DNA of 64,000 nucleotides from assembly GCF_003050835.1 (NCBI RefSeq), contig NZ_QAOJ01000006.1:62001-126000 (forward strand). The letters run 5' to 3'. Below are positions 17,573 to 26,344 of the stretch, piece after piece. Made by a program: the position numbers and the translations under genes. This DNA comes from Pseudomonas sp. GV071. Lineage in GTDB: Bacteria; Pseudomonadota; Gammaproteobacteria; Pseudomonadales; Pseudomonadaceae. Positions within the stretch are counted from its first letter, which is position 1. The number at the start of each line of letters is the position of its first letter. The notes under the pieces were generated by a model, which was not told the DNA's origin, did not search any database, and worked only from the letters and a program-made list of their open reading frames with translations.

Positions 17573-17883
17573 CAGTTGGAAATCCGCACTTCTGCGAAGC
17601 CGCCAACTTCGTCGCTGAGCAGCTTGCCGAAAGGAAAGGACGAGGCAGTGCCGTCCGCAACCATAGCGCCGGTCTTGAGGCTGACCTTGGCGCCGGCCAG
17701 CAGGCCGGCAGTGGTTGGCAGACTGGCAACGCCGGTCAGACGAGCCACGAATGGTTGGCCGGCATCGGCGGTATCCAGGGCGACGAGCGCTACGGTACCG
17801 ATGACATAGGCCGTGCCCGAAACCACGCCACCAGCCGGCGCGATCATGGTGTGAGAGTTGCCGTCCGCAACGTAATTTTTCAT
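17572..17883 (-). CDS. DUF2190-family capsid-associated protein
   Basis: A 103-residue protein starting MKNYVADGNSHTMIAPAGG. The pattern of a short N-terminal motif, a GTAYVIGTVALVAL strand and a GLLAGAKVSLK segment matches DUF2190 proteins, which are found next to phage capsid genes and are thought to be decoration or stabilising proteins. GGAG lies 8 nt upstream of the ATG at 17883. Confidence 0.75.
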   Translation of the reverse strand: MKNYVADGNSHTMIAPAGGVVSGTAYVIGTVALVALDTADAGQPFVARLTGVASLPTTAGLLAGAKVSLKTGAMVADGTASSFPFGKLLSDEVGGFAEVRISN

Positions 17884-17910
17884 GTTTGGAATCTCCAAAT
17901 CGCAGAAATG

Positions 17911-17935
17911 AAAAACCCCGCACTTGGCGGGGTTT
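17911..17935 (-). terminator. Intrinsic terminator after the capsid gene
   Basis: The stem AAACCCCGC/GCGGGGTTT with an ACTTG loop ends in a T run on the minus strand. It lies between the capsid fusion and the DUF2190 gene. Confidence 0.75.
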
Positions 17936-17952
17936 GGTATGGCTGTGAGCTG

Positions 17953-20049
17953 TTAGGCGCCGTTCGCCTTGCCCAGGCCACGGAAGTCCAGCGGCGCAAC
18001 GCCAGCGTCGATGCGAACCTTGGTGGCCACGCCGTCGACGGTGAAGCCTTGCTGCTGCTCCATGTACGGGGTCTCAACGCCATTGAGGTACGCCACCTCG
18101 ATGGTGTCCTTGCCCTGCGCAGCAGCCAGATACCAGGCCGTGGACGACACGTCATCCAGGCGGGCATCGGAGATCACCTTGGCCATGCCCTGAATGGGGT
18201 TGGCTACTCCTTGGTTAACCTGAGCGGTCGGAACCGAGGTGGAGTTGATCAGTTGCAACGCCTTGGATTCCAGGGCAACTGGGGTCAGCACGAAGGCCGG
18301 GCGAATGTTGAGCGGACGCTCTTTGCCTGCATCCTTGCTGGTCTTCTGAGTGCGCATCATCGTCCGCCCCTTGTCGAGACTATCCACACTCAGCGCAGAA
18401 CCGGCACCGGTTTGCAGGTTTTTGTGGTCAGCAGCCTGGAAAAGAGGTTTTCCATCAGACAGGTTCGGGTTACTGGTCAGGATGCCGTAAACCAAATCGC
18501 CGATGGTGCCCTTTGCCGCTTCGCCCATCTTTTTAGGGATGTCGGTCAGCAGGTTCATGTCGTCGTTGATGATGGCCTGGCGGGTGATGCTGAACAGCTC
18601 ACCATAGGTAGCCAGGGCGATCTGTTGGCTGTTTTCGCCCACAGTCACGTACTTGTACTCGGCGCCTTCGCGCACCTGACGCAGCGACGGGAACTCGCCC
18701 AGGCCAATGCGGTGCGAGACCTTGAAGTCGCTCAACTGACCTTTCTTGGTCCACAGCTGGAAGGTCTCCTCCGCCAGGTCCCAGCCCGCCAGCATCGAAC
18801 GGTTGGCTACATCCATCAGGATGATGCCGAAGTCGCTAGTAGTGTGAGTGAAGGCCAGGCCGACCATTCGCATCGGATCCAGGGTGGCGACCCCGATACC
18901 ACGATCATGCAGCGAAGCACGGGCCAGCTCGCGCAGACTCATGTGGTTGTAGACGTTATCCGGCTGATTCTGCTCGTGACCCGCTCGGGCCATAAGCGAC
19001 GCGCGCACAGAGTCGCCCACCAGGTTGCCGTTACCGGCGTAGATGTGAGCATTGGCGCCGCTACGCCCAGGAGCAGCCGCGGAGGGCTCGGTGCCGGTGG
19101 CCAGGGTGGCCAGCAGCTTGGCCTGTACCGCTTCCACGGTTTGGTTGCGATCCAGCAACGCTTCAGTCATCAGCGCGGCGTGGGATTCGCCGAACGGAGT
19201 GAAGATGGCGCGGATGCCGGCACGACGAGTGTCCTCAGCGGCGTTAGCCTGGGCTACCACTTCAGCAGCAGAGGGGACAACAGCGACTGGCGCGGGAGCG
19301 GCAGGTGCCGCCGGTTGAGCAACAGGCGGCACGTGAGTGGACGCGCGCGGCTGCAGCAGAGCTTTCAGTGCTTCGGGCATGTGGTTGAACTCCTGCATGC
19401 GTTTCGAGTTGAGGTGAGCTGCCGCGGCGAGCGGCTCAGTCAGTTGGTCGGCAAATCCGGCCTCAATGGCCTCCTTACCGGTCATCCAGGTCTCTTCCTT
19501 CAGAAGGGCCTTGATGTCTTCTGCGGACTTCCCGGTCTTGCTGGCGTAAGCCATGACCATGGTGTCCTCGATCTTGTCGAGCAGCTCGACGTAGCGGCGC
19601 ATGTCGTCGGCATCACCGCCGGTGATACCCCATGGCTTGTGAACCATCATCAGCCCGTTCTCGGGGATGTAGACGACGTCGCAGGCCATGAGAATTACGG
19701 TGGCCATCGAAGCGGCCAGGCCATCGACGTAGCCATCGACGCGGGCCGGATGGTGCTTGAGCAGGTTGTAGATGGCCGTGCCTTCGAACACGTCGCCGCC
19801 CGGGGAGTGGACGCGCAGATCAATGCGGCTCAAATCGCCCAGTGCCTTAAGGTCCTTGGCAAACTGCCGGGCGGTGATGCCCCAGGCGCCGATCTCGTCA
19901 TAGAGCAGAATTTCGGCTGTGCCGCGCGACAGGGACTTGATGCTGTACCAGCTGTTTTTAGGAGCGGTCTCTTCACTCAGCGCCGGCTGAGCGGCGGCGG
20001 CCATTGCCATCGGCGCCATCAGGTTTTTCAGTTTGAGATGGCTGCCCAT
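17953..20049 (-). CDS. ClpP-type prohead protease fused to major capsid protein
   Basis: A 698-residue fusion. Residues 35-205 form an S14 (ClpP-like) protease: HSPGGDVFEG, the nucleophile Ser114 in AASMA, His137 in MMVHKPWG and a likely Asp158. Residues about 230-300 are a Pro/Ala linker with scaffold character. The rest (about 300-698) is capsid-like, with long helices followed by the beta-rich C-terminal domain. The protease should cleave itself and the linker during prohead maturation. GGAGG five bases before the ATG at 20049 decides the start. It overlaps the portal gene end by 77 nt. Confidence 0.88.
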   Translation of the reverse strand: MGSHLKLKNLMAPMAMAAAAQPALSEETAPKNSWYSIKSLSRGTAEILLYDEIGAWGITARQFAKDLKALGDLSRIDLRVHSPGGDVFEGTAIYNLLKHHPARVDGYVDGLAASMATVILMACDVVYIPENGLMMVHKPWGITGGDADDMRRYVELLDKIEDTMVMAYASKTGKSAEDIKALLKEETWMTGKEAIEAGFADQLTEPLAAAAHLNSKRMQEFNHMPEALKALLQPRASTHVPPVAQPAAPAAPAPVAVVPSAAEVVAQANAAEDTRRAGIRAIFTPFGESHAALMTEALLDRNQTVEAVQAKLLATLATGTEPSAAAPGRSGANAHIYAGNGNLVGDSVRASLMARAGHEQNQPDNVYNHMSLRELARASLHDRGIGVATLDPMRMVGLAFTHTTSDFGIILMDVANRSMLAGWDLAEETFQLWTKKGQLSDFKVSHRIGLGEFPSLRQVREGAEYKYVTVGENSQQIALATYGELFSITRQAIINDDMNLLTDIPKKMGEAAKGTIGDLVYGILTSNPNLSDGKPLFQAADHKNLQTGAGSALSVDSLDKGRTMMRTQKTSKDAGKERPLNIRPAFVLTPVALESKALQLINSTSVPTAQVNQGVANPIQGMAKVISDARLDDVSSTAWYLAAAQGKDTIEVAYLNGVETPYMEQQQGFTVDGVATKVRIDAGVAPLDFRGLGKANGA

Positions 20050-21520
20050 TGGCGCCTCCATTTTTCCCGTAGAACTGGTGGTAGGCGTCCGAGCTGAAAA
20101 CCAGCCCCTCTTCCCGGTTGTGCTTGATCTCGGAAGCCCGAGATTTCTTGAGCTCCTGCGGGTTACGACCCCTCGCCCGTGCAACCTCAGCCTCATCGGC
20201 GAAGCCGCCTTCAACCAAGGCTTCCCAGGCGTTCGCCTCATGAACCGGGTTAATCCACGGCATCACCGGCCCCTGGTACACGGCCGACAAAATGGTTTGC
20301 TGGTCCACGTCAGGCGGCACCCGAATGACCCCGGCGGCGATGGCGATTTGTACAAATGTCCGGTAGGTGGGCCGGCACCAGTAATCGATGAACTGGTGTT
20401 GAAGCAGGTCATAGCCGAGTTGCGCCTCGACCAGCTCCTGGCGCTGGGCCGAGTAGGTGCCGTCGTAGGAACGAGCGATGGTGGAGTAGGCACTTCGGCC
20501 GGCAGCGGCAACGCAGCGCAGCATTCCGTTGCGGAAGCTTTCTAGAAACGGGTTCGGCCGGTTGCTCTCGAACATGCCGATGTCTTCGCCTGGAGCCAGG
20601 TCATCGAAGACCATGCCCGGCGCGATCGGGAAAGTACCGCGGCGCTCGCCGGCGTTCTCGGCGTTGTAGTCCTGCGGTTCGCCCTTCTTGATGTAGAAGG
20701 CCATGGCAGCAGAAATACGGGCCGCGACGCGCTCGCTTTCCTCGTAATCTTTGATGTCTGCAAGGCGGATCAGCGCCGAGTGCAGCAACGGCACACCTCG
20801 GTTCTGACCAATCCGCTTGCGGTAGGCAATGTGGATGATTCGGTCTGCTTCCACCCGTTTGGTCTGCTGATAGAAGCCGTTCATGAGGTCGCCGGGGTGC
20901 GACTTCAGCAAGTGAAAGGCCTTCACCCGGCGCCAGGCGTCTCGCTCGATGCCCTGGGTGATGCCCTTGGACTGGTCGTTTGCTTCCATGGGCAAGTAGT
21001 CAGGCTCGAGCAATTCGAGAGCGAATGGGACCTGGGTTAGGTGCGTGTAATTGGCGACCGGCCCCATGATCTTTTGGGCCAGGCCTTCGCCGTCGCGCAA
21101 CCAGGTGCGCACCATCAGCTGTTCCATCTGCGGCCGTGTCAGCTCACCTGCCGTTTCCGGGCGCAGGGACCATTCAGCCCAGGCCGCCTTGAGCTGTGCA
21201 CAAAATGCCAGGTGCACGTCGCCCGCAAGGTCCAGCACCAGGGGTTCAACAGCGATACCCGCGCCGCCGACCACCCGCTCTTCCAGGCGGTCGAATATGC
21301 CGGTGACCACGTCGTGGTTGTTGTCGAGCCAGCGGCATTGATCACGCAGCGACTTCCCGGCCTGCTGCAGCGCCACGTCGGCGCTGCGGGGATCACCCTT
21401 GGCCTTGTGTGTGCGGGTGGGCCGGGCGGCCTCGTAAGCCTGGATGACGGCGCGGGCGCGCATGCGCTCTGCCACAAACCCAGGCGCCAGTGGGGCGAGC
21501 AGACGATCAATCACATTCAT
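19973..21520 (-). CDS. Phage portal protein, lambda family
   Basis: A 515-residue portal protein, the dodecameric channel through which DNA enters and leaves the capsid. Features fit the lambda portal family: an N-terminal ARPTRTHKAKGDPRSAD segment, DNNHDVVTGIFDRLEERVVG, and a C-terminal tail (about residues 440-515) rich in charged residues. It lies downstream of a gpW-like protein and upstream of the protease/capsid fusion, as in lambdoid phages. Confidence 0.92.
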   Translation of the reverse strand: MNVIDRLLAPLAPGFVAERMRARAVIQAYEAARPTRTHKAKGDPRSADVALQQAGKSLRDQCRWLDNNHDVVTGIFDRLEERVVGGAGIAVEPLVLDLAGDVHLAFCAQLKAAWAEWSLRPETAGELTRPQMEQLMVRTWLRDGEGLAQKIMGPVANYTHLTQVPFALELLEPDYLPMEANDQSKGITQGIERDAWRRVKAFHLLKSHPGDLMNGFYQQTKRVEADRIIHIAYRKRIGQNRGVPLLHSALIRLADIKDYEESERVAARISAAMAFYIKKGEPQDYNAENAGERRGTFPIAPGMVFDDLAPGEDIGMFESNRPNPFLESFRNGMLRCVAAAGRSAYSTIARSYDGTYSAQRQELVEAQLGYDLLQHQFIDYWCRPTYRTFVQIAIAAGVIRVPPDVDQQTILSAVYQGPVMPWINPVHEANAWEALVEGGFADEAEVARARGRNPQELKKSRASEIKHNREEGLVFSSDAYHQFYGKNGGANGQPSQTEKPDGADGNGRRRSAGAE

Positions 21521-21740
21521 TGCTGAAGCTCGCTAGTTTGTAGGGCTTACGGCCACGCGCGGCGCCTTGCAGCGTTGCAACCTTGCGCTCCCACTCCAAC
21601 CGGCCCTTTTGGATGTCTGCCAGGTCGACCATGGTCAGGGTGCGACCGCTGAAGGTGACGGACTTCCCGTCGAGAATTTCCAACTCGGCGTCGAGGTAGC
21701 GCTGCAGCATGCCGCGCGCTTGCACCAGGGTCAGAGCCAT
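21507..21740 (-). CDS. gpW-like head-tail joining protein
   Basis: A 77-residue protein with the pattern of lambda gpW: an N-terminal helix (LVQARGMLQRYLDAELEIL), a beta hairpin (KSVTFSGRTLTMV) and a second helix (LADIQKGRLEWERKVATL) followed by a basic tail. It lies between large terminase and portal, the exact position of lambda W. A DUF6148-type assignment is equally possible. Confidence 0.75.
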   Translation of the reverse strand: MALTLVQARGMLQRYLDAELEILDGKSVTFSGRTLTMVDLADIQKGRLEWERKVATLQGAARGRKPYKLASFSNECD

Positions 21741-23728
21741 GGACCATTTCCTTCCGTTTGCAGCCAGTCACTGGTAACCGCAGCAGCAGCCTCTTCAGGC
21801 TTCACTGGCGGGGTTTTGGCTTGTGGTTGTTTATCAGTGGCCGCGAGGCGCTGACGCTCTAACGCGTCGAGGTCGAAGCCGAACCGGGTTTGGCTGATAC
21901 GCAGGGCGGCCAGCGCGTACACGAGGCAGTCGAGTGCTTCGTTTCGACGGCCTGCGGCGTCCCAGCGCATTTCGCGCTTGCCCTTCACCATCACCGGTTT
22001 CTTTCGTTCGGCGGTGATCTGCTTCAGTTCGTCTTCATCACACCAGTCGATCAGCGGGAAGTGGATGCAGCCCGGCGTCGAAACCCAAGGCTGAGGCACG
22101 ACGATGTTCAGGCGCCCGTAGATCAGCTCTTTAGCGTTATCGGTGCCCACCTCGGTCTTGTAGATCTTGTTCTTGCGGCGCCGTGGGAAGTTGGCTATCG
22201 GTTTACCGTAGGTGCTGGCACCGAACACCGGAACCACCCAGCGCACCCCGTGCTTGATGCTTTCCTCGGCCACCTCGTCTGAGTAGTGACCGCCAGCATC
22301 CCAGCAGGCGCGCACGACGCGCATTGGCGTACCGTCTGGCCGCTTGAACTCCCTGTTGAGCTCGAGCCCTACCTTGCGCCGCAGTTCGCCGCTGGCAGGG
22401 TCGCCAGTGAGGATCGATGTTCGCAGCAGCCACGCTTCCTCACCGACGCCGAAGCCCCAGTGACGGATTTCGTAGCGGTCGTCCTGAGTGTCGATGCCAA
22501 CGAAAATGCCCAGCACGCACTCGGGAACATAGTCGGTGTGCGGGTATATCTCGCGGCGGCCATAGAGGGTTTCCCACTCCATCCGCTCTGACTGATCCTC
22601 GATCCATACTTCTCCGAGAATCGTGTTGGTGAAGGTTTTGAGTTTTTCGCGGTCGCCTTTGACTTTCAGCCACTCGTCCACCAGTTCGAGCCAGCCCGTC
22701 CAAGTGCTGTAAATCGCCCAGCAGTAAAAACTTACAGAGCGCGGCGTCTTTATTGGCTGGTCGTCTGGTCCGAACCAGGTCATTGCATCGCGAGTCCAGA
22801 TGCCGGTCACTTCGCAAATCCAACGACCCTGCTGCGAAGCTTTGACCATTTCGTGGTGCTCAAAGGTGGCCCCGCAGTGCTCGCTCTCGCATGCGTACCA
22901 GGCGGCGGTGGCCTCGTTCAACTCGTTACTGAGCCACTTCAAACCGTGCGCGCAATCCTTCCCGCCCCACTTAAGCACCTGCTCGTGATGACAGTGCGGG
23001 CACGGGATGTGATACCGCATACGCCTCGGCGATTCATCCGCCGCCTTCGTGACCTGGCAACTACCTTCGGTTCCCGGGGTAGATCCCCTGGTTGACTTCG
23101 GATAAACCGCACCGCGTAGGCGCTGATCACCCAAGAAAGTCGGCGAGCCTTCGCCCTCAATGTCAGCGTCGAACTTCGACAGTTCGTCGTAGATCACCTC
23201 GTCGGCGGACTTCTCTCGGTAGTTGCGAGCGGCCTTGCCGCCGAGCGTCCAAAGGGTTCGGCGATTGGCGAACACCTTGGTATCCAGCGTGTTATGGCTG
23301 TGCTTGCGGCCATACCAAGGAGCCAGGGCGAATAGGCTCGGCACATCCCGAATCAAACCGTTTACATGGCTTTTGCTTATCGCCTCGGCGTCCGGATCAG
23401 TCGGGCTCCACATCAGCACGTTCCTACGCTTGTGCTGAATCTTGTAACCCACGTTCGCCATGAGCATCTTGGTGTAACCAATACGCGCCGACTTCACGAA
23501 GTTAACGACCCTAATCAGGTCATTGCCCATAGCGTTCAAGATCGCTATCTGAAATGGGGCTGTTTTCCACTTGCCTTCGTTGTATGAGGATTCGGCCGAC
23601 ATGTAGAAGCCATCTTCTTCATCCTCAGCCCACTCCACTGCTGTCATTGGCGGCGACTTGTACATGCCCTGCAACCCCAGAGCGACGGCCTTACTCAGCT
23701 CAGTCGTCCAGGGTTGCAGCGTACTCAT
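21731..23728 (-). CDS. Terminase large subunit, GpA family
   Basis: A 665-residue packaging motor ATPase and nuclease of the lambda GpA type. The N-terminal ATPase has the Walker-like KSARIGYTK segment at residues 79-87. The nuclease region contains GIDTQDDRYE near residue 420 with metal-binding acidic residues. The length is normal. It overlaps the small subunit by 29 nt and the gpW-like gene by 10 nt. Confidence 0.93.
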   Translation of the reverse strand: MSTLQPWTTELSKAVALGLQGMYKSPPMTAVEWAEDEEDGFYMSAESSYNEGKWKTAPFQIAILNAMGNDLIRVVNFVKSARIGYTKMLMANVGYKIQHKRRNVLMWSPTDPDAEAISKSHVNGLIRDVPSLFALAPWYGRKHSHNTLDTKVFANRRTLWTLGGKAARNYREKSADEVIYDELSKFDADIEGEGSPTFLGDQRLRGAVYPKSTRGSTPGTEGSCQVTKAADESPRRMRYHIPCPHCHHEQVLKWGGKDCAHGLKWLSNELNEATAAWYACESEHCGATFEHHEMVKASQQGRWICEVTGIWTRDAMTWFGPDDQPIKTPRSVSFYCWAIYSTWTGWLELVDEWLKVKGDREKLKTFTNTILGEVWIEDQSERMEWETLYGRREIYPHTDYVPECVLGIFVGIDTQDDRYEIRHWGFGVGEEAWLLRTSILTGDPASGELRRKVGLELNREFKRPDGTPMRVVRACWDAGGHYSDEVAEESIKHGVRWVVPVFGASTYGKPIANFPRRRKNKIYKTEVGTDNAKELIYGRLNIVVPQPWVSTPGCIHFPLIDWCDEDELKQITAERKKPVMVKGKREMRWDAAGRRNEALDCLVYALAALRISQTRFGFDLDALERQRLAATDKQPQAKTPPVKPEEAAAAVTSDWLQTEGNGPWL

Positions 23729-24245
23729 CTAGGATTTCCGGTATGTCGTCGGCGAACTCCACGGCCATGTTTCTTGCCAGCGCTATTTCACGCTCGAACG
23801 CCTCCAGCACCAAGGGCGGGACGTCGGGTATTCGGCTTCGAACTGTTTTACAAACCGTCTCCAGCTTGGAGCCGATCTTGGCGGCGATTTTTGCGAGGGC
23901 GAAAGTAGCGAATGGAGCCGGTACTAACGTTCGGGCGGCTACCTGGTTCTTCTGCTCCTGAGCATCAGCCTGTGCTGAAGTCAGGCGGAGTTTTTCCTGG
24001 GCCAGTTTGTACTCAATGAGCGGATCGAGAACCTGCCCACCATCAGCATCAAGTTGTTGTTTCCGGCCGGCGTGTTCAACGCGGTTTTGCACCACATCTT
24101 GCACCCGATAAAACGCCTCTCGGCCAATACGCGAAACCGGCTCCACGCCCCATTTATCAAAGGCTTGCGGAGAAATCCCCAGGCTCGAAGCCATGTCGGA
24201 TTTGTTCAACCATCCGCGCTGCTTGGTTGTTTCGTTTTTGGCCAT
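23700..24245 (-). CDS. Terminase small subunit-like (DUF1441)
   Basis: A 181-residue DNA-binding protein. An N-terminal helix-turn-helix (residues about 10-35, KSDMASSLGISPQAFDKWG) is followed by a long helical region, as in DUF1441 and Nu1-like proteins that recognise the packaging start site. The ATG at 24245 (MAKNETT) is preferred over a longer upstream start. Confidence 0.8.
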   Translation of the reverse strand: MAKNETTKQRGWLNKSDMASSLGISPQAFDKWGVEPVSRIGREAFYRVQDVVQNRVEHAGRKQQLDADGGQVLDPLIEYKLAQEKLRLTSAQADAQEQKNQVAARTLVPAPFATFALAKIAAKIGSKLETVCKTVRSRIPDVPPLVLEAFEREIALARNMAVEFADDIPEILDEYAATLDD

Positions 24246-24362
24246 GATTAAACAACAACCAACCTCTGAATTTAGGTCATACATAGTTGGCGCGCGGGGC
24301 TCGAATTACCCCCTAGGGGCCACCCCCTCGGGAGGACCCATGACGCACCACCCTGGTACAGG
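24246..24362. other. Non-coding gap upstream of terminase; candidate cos region
   Basis: This 117-nt gap holds no gene. It contains the palindrome CCCCTAGGGG (24310-24319) within a GC-rich block. In lambdoid phages cos lies just upstream of the small terminase gene, so this is the natural place to look. The assignment is positional only. Confidence 0.3.
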
Positions 24363-25097
24363 CTAGCGACGTGTGGCCATAGCCCTTGCCAGGGCCAGCT
24401 CGAACTGAATCGGCAGCTGGTCCTCGGCAACGCGGTCTGCGATGGCGAAGAAGTCGAACTCTTTGCGGTAGCCAGGCCGAGCAACGAAGGCCATGACCAG
24501 CTTGATCTTGTCCTTGCCCTTCCCTGTTCGCTCGCCTATGCCGATGGCGCGGCGGGCTGTGCCCTTGCCTGCGTACATCACGAAGTAGCGCTTGAGGTTG
24601 GCAATGCTGCGCTTGCTGTCGGTGCTGTTGGCGTACTTATCCTGCTGTGCACCAAGGCCTGAGATGATCCGTTGTATCTGGCCCTTGCCCAGGTTGCCAA
24701 AGGCATCCAGCTTGGCGTCCTTGCCTGGCACCATATAGCGACCCTCGGGGAGGATGCCCTTGGCACGCAGTAGGCGCTCGCTGCCCTTGTCCTGACGTGA
24801 TCCGCCGTAGACCTGAGGCGTGAGCCATCTGGTAGCAGGTGCTGCCTTGTCGGCCTCGTTCTTCATCCAGACTCGGGCGACTGGCTTCTCCTTGGTGGCA
24901 GGGAACAGACGCAGGCTGTTGAGCGTCCATCGCGTGGGCCTATCGAAGACCGTGCGCATTTCCAGCTCCAGGCGCTCCTTCACCTGCTGCCCTGTCTGCG
25001 TCAGCGCCAGGGCCACCACATAGGGCAGCTGCCGCTGCTCAAGGTCAGTCAGCTCGTCGAGCCTATCTTGCAGGCCCTTGGCTTCGATCTTGATCAC
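24363..25097 (-). CDS. Phage protein of unknown function beside holin
   Basis: A 244-residue basic protein. The N-terminal helix (KGLQDRLDELTDLEQRQLPY) and a mid-region rich in lysine, glycine and arginine resemble minor tail or virion-morphogenesis proteins, but no family is clear. It starts in an ATGA overlap with the end of the holin gene and precedes terminase, an unusual place for a tail protein. Confidence 0.55.
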   Translation of the reverse strand: MIKIEAKGLQDRLDELTDLEQRQLPYVVALALTQTGQQVKERLELEMRTVFDRPTRWTLNSLRLFPATKEKPVARVWMKNEADKAAPATRWLTPQVYGGSRQDKGSERLLRAKGILPEGRYMVPGKDAKLDAFGNLGKGQIQRIISGLGAQQDKYANSTDSKRSIANLKRYFVMYAGKGTARRAIGIGERTGKGKDKIKLVMAFVARPGYRKEFDFFAIADRVAEDQLPIQFELALARAMATRR

Positions 25098-25417
25098 GGC
25101 GTGTCTGAAACGCGCCGATCAGTCCACTTAAGCAGGGCTTCGCGAATGGTGGTCACACCGAGAAAGCCAATGGCACCGCCACAGGCGACCGCCATGCTGG
25201 ATGGCCAACCCAGCCACTCGATCAGTCCAGACGCTGCCAGCGAAAGGCAGCCACAGATCAATGCTTCCAGCACAATCCGGGTCCACCGTTTTTCCTTCCC
25301 GTCATACAGGATGCGGAGTACGGAGATAAACGTGGCCATTATTGCCCCCTTCCAGGTGGATGAGGTGGTGAGAGCGAGCCACAGCGATAGCCACAACGTC
25401 GGGTCTTTTTCCGGCAT
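25094..25417 (-). CDS. Lambda-family holin (Phage_holin_3-like)
   Basis: A 107-residue protein with three predicted membrane segments near residues 24-38, 49-69 and 72-91 and an RILYDGKEKRW loop typical of this holin family. It should form the pores that release the endolysin. The endolysin and spanins are 20 kb away at the end of the same operon. Confidence 0.85.
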   Translation of the reverse strand: MPEKDPTLWLSLWLALTTSSTWKGAIMATFISVLRILYDGKEKRWTRIVLEALICGCLSLAASGLIEWLGWPSSMAVACGGAIGFLGVTTIREALLKWTDRRVSDTP

Positions 25418-25510
25418 CGGTGTGTACTCGTTCTGGTGGGTTGTAAAAACGCCCAGTCAGTGGCTGGGCAAAGGCGCTGGGGAAGCGCGTGCGTGTGTTC
25501 AGACATAACA

Positions 25511-25547
25511 GAAACGAAAAAGCCCCGGCTCAATGGCCAGGGCTTTT
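25511..25547 (-). terminator. Terminator in the late leader (tR'-like)
   Basis: The minus strand carries AAAAGCCC paired with GGGCTTTT followed by T residues. It lies between the Q-like gene (ending 25612) and the holin (start 25417). By analogy with lambda, a late promoter should start between Q and here, and Q would let polymerase read through. The promoter itself was not identified with confidence. Confidence 0.65.
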
Positions 25548-25611
25548 CTGTCGTTCGCTGCGTTGCAATGGTTACATGAAAACAGGTGTTTATCCGCGCG
25601 GAAAGAACTTT

Positions 25612-26001
25612 TTACGCAGCCGCGCGAAATTCTTCGAGAGCACAATCGATCCATGCCACCCCTGTTTTGATTAGCTCTCGCGCCTTCGCCTCGCTCACGT
25701 CGAACTGACGGCCAACCCGCAGAGCTGGCCACTTCGCCCCGAAGTACAGCCAGATGAAATCGCCCATCTGCTGGTTCCGTCGAGTGAGGCGCGCCACCGC
25801 GCTGTCCACTACCAAGGCCAGGTCGTCGACGATGACATAGCTCTTTACCCCACCCACGCAGTTGGTGTTATCCCGCATCAACGCATGCAGCGGCGACACA
25901 TAGCGTGGCACCCCCATACCATCCATGCGCCACCAGCCCCACTGCTCCAGCAAGTACTCGGTGTCACCCAGCGCTTTCCCCACATACGCACGCTTCTTCA
26001 T
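25612..26001 (-). CDS. Phage antitermination protein Q-like
   Basis: A 129-residue protein beginning MKKRAYVGKALGDTEYLLEQ. The WGWWRMDGMG motif, the central NQQMGDFIWLYF segment and the C-terminal helix-turn-helix-like part (VGRQFDVSEAKARELIKTG) match the Q antiterminator family of lambdoid prophages. It is the last gene of the early right operon and lies just upstream of the late leader terminator, which it should help polymerase bypass. Confidence 0.82.
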   Translation of the reverse strand: MKKRAYVGKALGDTEYLLEQWGWWRMDGMGVPRYVSPLHALMRDNTNCVGGVKSYVIVDDLALVVDSAVARLTRRNQQMGDFIWLYFGAKWPALRVGRQFDVSEAKARELIKTGVAWIDCALEEFRAAA

Positions 26002-26011
26002 GCTGCTGTCC

Positions 26012-26344
26012 TCAGTCCCCAGTCCAGTTACCACCGCCAGTGCCTCGGCGGTTTCGGTCTTGCGCGTAATCCTGTGCAGCACCATCGACCTTGGGCCGCT
26101 GGCTTTCGAGGTGTTGAATCTGCCGATTCGCGTGGTTCAGCCTCAGCCTCAACTGGGTGACCATCGCTTCAGCGGCCAGTGCCTCGCCGGTCTCTCTGTG
26201 CACCAGGCCCGACCCGTTGCACCCGGCACAGGCCATTTCGTGAAATATCCCCTTCAACACGCCGGCGCCCCGGCAGATCTCGCAACGCCCCAATGGGACG
26301 ACCTCTATCGTTCTGGATGGCCCATGCCGCTTCGGTATCGCCAT
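26012..26344 (-). CDS. Small protein with DnaJ-type zinc-finger motifs
   Basis: A 110-residue protein with two CxxCxGxG motifs (CEICRGAG near residue 21, CAGCNGSG near residue 39), as in DnaJ zinc-binding domains, followed by a coiled-coil-like segment. There is no J domain, so it is not a DnaJ chaperone. Similar genes sit beside Q in other lambdoid prophages. The start overlaps the previous stop by one base. Confidence 0.7.
   Translation of the reverse strand: MAIPKRHGPSRTIEVVPLGRCEICRGAGVLKGIFHEMACAGCNGSGLVHRETGEALAAEAMVTQLRLRLNHANRQIQHLESQRPKVDGAAQDYAQDRNRRGTGGGNWTGD

Noticed and set aside
17755..20097. Long plus-strand reading frame opposite the capsid fusion
   Set aside because: Composition (His, Gly, Gln-rich without order) is that of a GC-rich antisense shadow; the minus frame has clear protease and capsid features.
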